DNA of 64,000 bases from Turbatrix aceti (Eukaryota > Nematoda > Chromadorea > Rhabditida > Panagrolaimidae). The stretch covers positions 5,980,739 to 6,044,738 of the forward strand of contig OZ017767.1 in the NCBI GenBank assembly GCA_963969345.1, read 5' to 3'. The notes under the pieces are model-generated. The model was not told the DNA's origin. It worked only from the letters and a program-made list of their open reading frames with translations, and ran no database searches. Positions 60,383 to 64,000 of this stretch are shown here, in pieces (position 1 is the first letter of the stretch; every line of letters starts with the position of its first letter). A program made the translations under genes and the position numbers.

Positions 60383-62445
60383 TCAATCAGTGTTATAGAT
60401 GTACAATTTGCGCCTGCGCTTGCTGCCAAAGAGGGGCTTTCTGGCCGGACTGCCGTCTTTGTTGGGGATGAGGGCGTGCTCTTCCTCCTCTTCGCTGGGC
60501 TCTTCTTCGTATTCTGGCGTGCCAGGATAGGCTTCTGTCTGGACGACAGTTGATCGTTTGTTGTCTTCCGTCTGAGTTCCCCGATTCCGTAGCTTTTCTT
60601 TTTCTTCTATTTTGTTGTTGAGCAGCTTTTTTCTGAAAATGAGTCACGTGTAGAAGCAAACATAGGTGATATGTACTTACTGATGATTACTCATTAGCTT
60701 CATCATGAATTTCTGGCCGGTGGAGAGAGTCTCCTCGTATTTCTTGATTCCATGTGGTTTTTCTGAAATTTGACATAGTTGGTTACACTCGAATGGACAT
60801 CGTCGACCTGACTAATTATAATTAGTCAGGTGTGTTCTCTGTTTAAAAAAAATTGGAACAGACCTTTTTTGACCTGTTTTTGTCCTAATTCAGCGTCAAG
60901 AAGACCCGTTTGTGTGCCCACGTTGGCTTCTACAGCCATGGATTTTCTTCTTTCTTCTGAAAAAAGATCACTGATGACAAAAAATTTTTGCATGCCGATT
61001 CTCACCCATGAGTTGCTTTTTAAAGTCCTCTTCAATAGACTTTACAATATCGCCAAAAAGAACTTCAATGTGCTCTTGGATGATTTTAATCGAAGTAGAA
61101 ACGACGCTAAGTCCGCCAAGAATGACAAAAAAATTAAGACAAGCAGTTTTGTGATCGGGAGTGATGTCGCCGAGACCTGCAAAAGGTTGATGTGTGATAA
61201 GACAAATGGCTCACACCTGACAGTTGTTGGCAAATATGTATGTATGTCTTCCAAAGAGTTTTACTCAGCCAAATGGGTTGGCATAAAAATAAATGATCAA
61301 CAATTAATCATAGGCATCATCAATGATCGATCGAGTTTTACATTCTGACAAGAACTGAAAACACACAAAAAGCATCCCACTCACCGATGGTCACTAGCGA
61401 GATGTAGAAGAAATAAATGCTGGAGAAAAAGTCCCACGGCTCAAAAAGGCAGAAGATTCCGGCGCCGCCCATTACCCAGAGACAGAGGAAGGCGATGCCC
61501 ATGGAAAGTGGCATCACGGGCTGTTTGATAACAATTGGCTTGCCGTCCTCTGCCAAAAGCTTCACGGTAGACATTTTCCGGTTTAGAGAAAAGTGACAGC
61601 ACGTGGTGAGGTGGTGGAGGTACTTCATCCACAGCAGCTGCATGCTGTTGAAGATGACACTGCCGAAACTCTCGAGTACAGCGATGAGCAGTGGAATGCC
61701 AATGAGCGAGTAAACTATGGTCACTATTTTTCCAGCGATGGTTTTGGTGTATATATCGCCGTAGCCGATGGTTGTGTACAGAGTTCCGGAGTAGTAAAGC
61801 CCGCCGTAAAAGTCCCATTGCGGTTTGACATCGGTGTACGGGTTTTCGAGCCCGACTCGGCGGTTGTAGTCTTCGACAACGCGTCGGAATTCTGAGCTGA
61901 GCAGTGAGGAGATATTTATCTGGTTTCGGAAAAATATCTGAAATTAGGTTTTCATAGGAATGCGTTCTTTGTTTTTTAGCTGTTCACTGTTGTGAGTTTT
62001 GATTGACAACTGTTTTTTAGTCAAATGAGTGGCCAGCGGCAAATGCACGTATGCCGTGTTTCAACTTGGCCACAGAGGACTTTGTTGAAGCACGGCGGAA
62101 ACCCGATACCTCATCGGGAAGCAAAACAATTATTTATTTTTAAATAATAAATATTTTTGTTTTTACGATTACCTAGAACCCCAGAGAATCTCAACTTGCG
62201 ATCTGAGCCTCCAAAAAATTTTAAAAACTGACCTGCAAATCGCTGGCCAAAAAATGCCGCGCCCGTTCAAGCCTCTGCCGTTGTTCTTCTCGACTCTCCA
62301 CAATGGAAGCCTCCTCGGCAGGCGCCTCGATGGCACAGAAGATGACAGAACCAACTATGCTGTAGATGATGAGAATAAATACACCCACAAGCTGCCGACA
62401 CTTTTTGGTCTTCTCAACGACGAAACTGATGTTGTTCCAGAGCAT
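60383..62445 (-). CDS. two-pore-domain potassium channel (TWK family)
   Basis: Background potassium-leak channel; two subunits form the pore. Six exons (62445-62233, 61937-61385, 61176-61006, 60956-60864, 60762-60681, 60632-60383) give 453 residues. Order: short cytoplasmic N-terminus, helix M1 ([24 protein letters not shown]), extracellular cap, first pore TTIGYGD, helices M2 and M3, second pore TIGLGD (split by an intron inside the filter), M4 ([13 protein letters not shown]) and a cytoplasmic tail that is charged and very acidic near its end ([10 protein letters not shown]) before a basic KRRRK. Both selectivity filters are intact. An acceptor (AG at 62474-62473) lies 27 nt before the ATG. 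Which TWK member it is cannot be told without a tree. Confidence 0.93.
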
Positions 62446-62473
62446 CGCGAGACAACACCGAAGGCGATCGAGC

Positions 62474-63134
62474 TAAAAATGCCGACAAGAGAGCATTTTT
62501 TTGAAAAGCAGACCGCCGGCCGCGGAGGAGGATATCTCAGACATGTCTTCTTTTGCTTGCACCCCGTCAAGGTTCACGCGAACAGAACAGCTGTCGTGGA
62601 GACCGAAAATCATTACTTACAAAAAAAGGTTGTCTTCGGGCCGACGAACGACGAACGACGAACAACGAAAAAGCGAAAGCAGACTCAAAGGACATCAGTT
62701 ATTTTTTATTACTTACCATTGTTGTTGCAAGACTTGTCCGGTGTAATAACTTCGATCTTGAAAAATGTAAGTTTTGAAAAATGACACATACATGAAGTTC
62801 GTAAATATTTTTATCTAAAGTATTTTATTTTATTTTTTGAATGTATTTAACCGTGTGCATCTGATGTAAGTTTTTATCGGGTTTTTAACTTTTTCTGAAA
62901 CGATCTGGGATAAAAGAGGCTATAAAAATCATTGCCCAGTAACTGACAAGGCTAGAAAAACACATTGTTGTGAAGTTTTTGTGTGCAAACTCGTGTATAA
63001 ATTTTATTTTCATAAAGCTGCCATTTTGACCGACAAAAAACACTACATAAAGCTGAAATGAGGCTAGCGAATCTGACATTGTTAAAGCAAAATTATTTAA
63101 AAATCGGCGGTGTTCAGCGGGCACTAGAGGATCT
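62474..63134. other. spacer between the potassium channel and the homeobox gene
   Basis: Channel promoter side and 3' flank of the homeobox gene; AT-rich, no gene seen. Confidence 0.4.
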
Positions 63135-63907
63135 TCAAGTCGTGTAGAGACCAGGATACTGTTGGTATTCGGTGCCGGAGAAGGCAAAGAACGGATTGTT
63201 GCACAGAAACTCGGATTTGTCACCGCGTGTGGCGGGTACGGCTTCGATGCCGACGCTGATGCCGTCCGAAACAATGCCCAACTTTGGCTTGCAGGTCGCC
63301 GCGTTGTCGGACGCGGTTTCATCGATATCGAAACGTCTGCCACTGTTCTCGACTTTCGCGAGCATGTCCCGCTCTTTTTCCTGCCGTTTGCACTTATAAC
63401 GGTGGTTCTGGAACCAGATCTTTACCTAAAAAAAAAGAAGACGACGTCAGTTATTTATATTAGTTAACAGTTCGGCCATCGGGAAAGGAAGGAAACCAGT
63501 CGTGGTGGTTGCGCGATTTTCTAACTGTAGCCAATCACAGGGCCCGTCTGATTGGCTCCCATCCGAGTCTTCAAACCAGTCAGCTGGCAAAAAAAAACAT
63601 AGAATCAATGCGTTCCTGCATACCCGGCGCAACAAATCAACAAATTCTCTGGGGTAAAAAATTGTTTGCTAGAGCAAAAAAAGTACCTGGGTGGGTTTGA
63701 GCCCGATGGCATGAGCCAGAGCCTCGCGCTCAGGTGCGTTGAGGTATTTCTTCTGCCGAAACTGCTTCTCGAGCTCGACCACCTGTTGCTGCGTGAACAG
63801 CACACGCCGCTTCCGTCGGTTGCCCTGACTGTCAAAAACGATACCGTAATTGAGAGGGACTCCGCCTAGGTTAACGGTGGTCGCGGATGGAAAGCCACGT
63901 GCTGCCA
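63135..63907 (-). CDS. NK-2 class homeobox transcription factor, 3' part
   Basis: The last two exons (63907-63687 and 63425-63135) of a gene whose 5' part lies beyond the window; 170 residues are visible. The homeodomain starts [20 protein letters not shown] and continues to [15 protein letters not shown], with an intron between residues 44 and 45 of the homeodomain, a common site in homeobox genes. Tyr54 (HRYK) marks the NK-2 class, which binds CAAGTG-type sites. After the homeodomain are about 80 residues with no NK-2-specific box recognised, ending [15 protein letters not shown]. The first visible exon begins at an acceptor (AG at 63909-63908), with no ATG in frame, so it is truly internal. 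Candidate nematode relatives are ceh-22, ceh-24 and ceh-27; the choice is open. Confidence 0.9.
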
Positions 63908-64000
63908 CTGAAACGCAACCAACTCGTTTTTTTGGGGATGAAGACAAAGCCTGGCTTCTGGATCCGGTTCGGCGGCGATTAATCGTCGCGATCGTTCGTT

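Noticed and set aside
63669..63947. Start of the homeobox protein inside the first visible exon
   Set aside because: The apparent upstream extension has no ATG and is crossed by a strong acceptor at 63908, so the true start must lie outside the window.

Overview
The window is a stretch of nuclear chromosome from an animal, most likely a nematode. Genes are split by many short introns (about 45-60 nt) with GT donors and T-rich TTTTCAG or TTTTAG acceptors. Most start codons lie 5-30 nt after another good splice acceptor, as expected for spliced-leader trans-splicing. A G-alpha subunit resembles the nematode chemosensory protein ODR-3. Seventeen protein-coding genes could be assembled exon by exon with consistent reading phase. 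No rRNA, tRNA, CRISPR array or bacterial-type operon was recognised. The species cannot be named from the sequence.

Left part (1-21 kb). A 413-bp MITE-like element with a 6-bp target duplication is followed by a CDKL-type kinase (minus). Next come three tandem purple acid phosphatase genes (minus), then a divergently transcribed TGF-beta superfamily ligand (plus). The two spacers between the phosphatase copies carry decayed copies of the ligand's promoter and first exon, so the duplicated block included the head of that gene. After these are a cytochrome b561 family membrane protein (minus) lacking two of the four heme-ligand histidines, the peroxisomal AAA ATPase PEX6 (plus), and mitochondrial ATP synthase subunit c (minus).

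Middle part (21-47 kb). One KASH-domain nuclear-envelope gene (minus) spans 20.6 kb, with 11 exons encoding 1266 residues. Its C-terminal seven exons are compact and its first four are scattered among introns of 1.7-6.7 kb. Almost everything between 25 and 41.3 kb is intron of this gene. Its upstream flank to 47.6 kb shows no convincing gene.

Right part (47-64 kb). This holds a small Gly/Tyr/Gln-rich secreted protein behind a TATA box (minus), a 70-residue secreted peptide (plus), and the intronless proteasome subunit alpha-5 (minus). A 1.53-kb foldback transposon with ~450-bp inverted arms and a 6-bp target duplication follows. Then come a short-chain dehydrogenase (plus), an ODR-3-like G-alpha subunit (minus), and a 14-cysteine secreted protein lying 219 bp behind a two-pore potassium channel on the same strand (a possible two-gene operon). 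The 3' part of an NK-2 class homeobox gene (minus) runs off the window's right edge.

The genes do not form one pathway. They mix housekeeping genes (PEX6, ATP synthase c, proteasome alpha-5) with signalling, neuronal and developmental genes. The most unusual points are the ligand-gene relics between the phosphatase copies, the histidine-poor cytochrome b561 relative, the foldback element, and the ligand and KASH proteins that each depart from their family at a normally conserved site.
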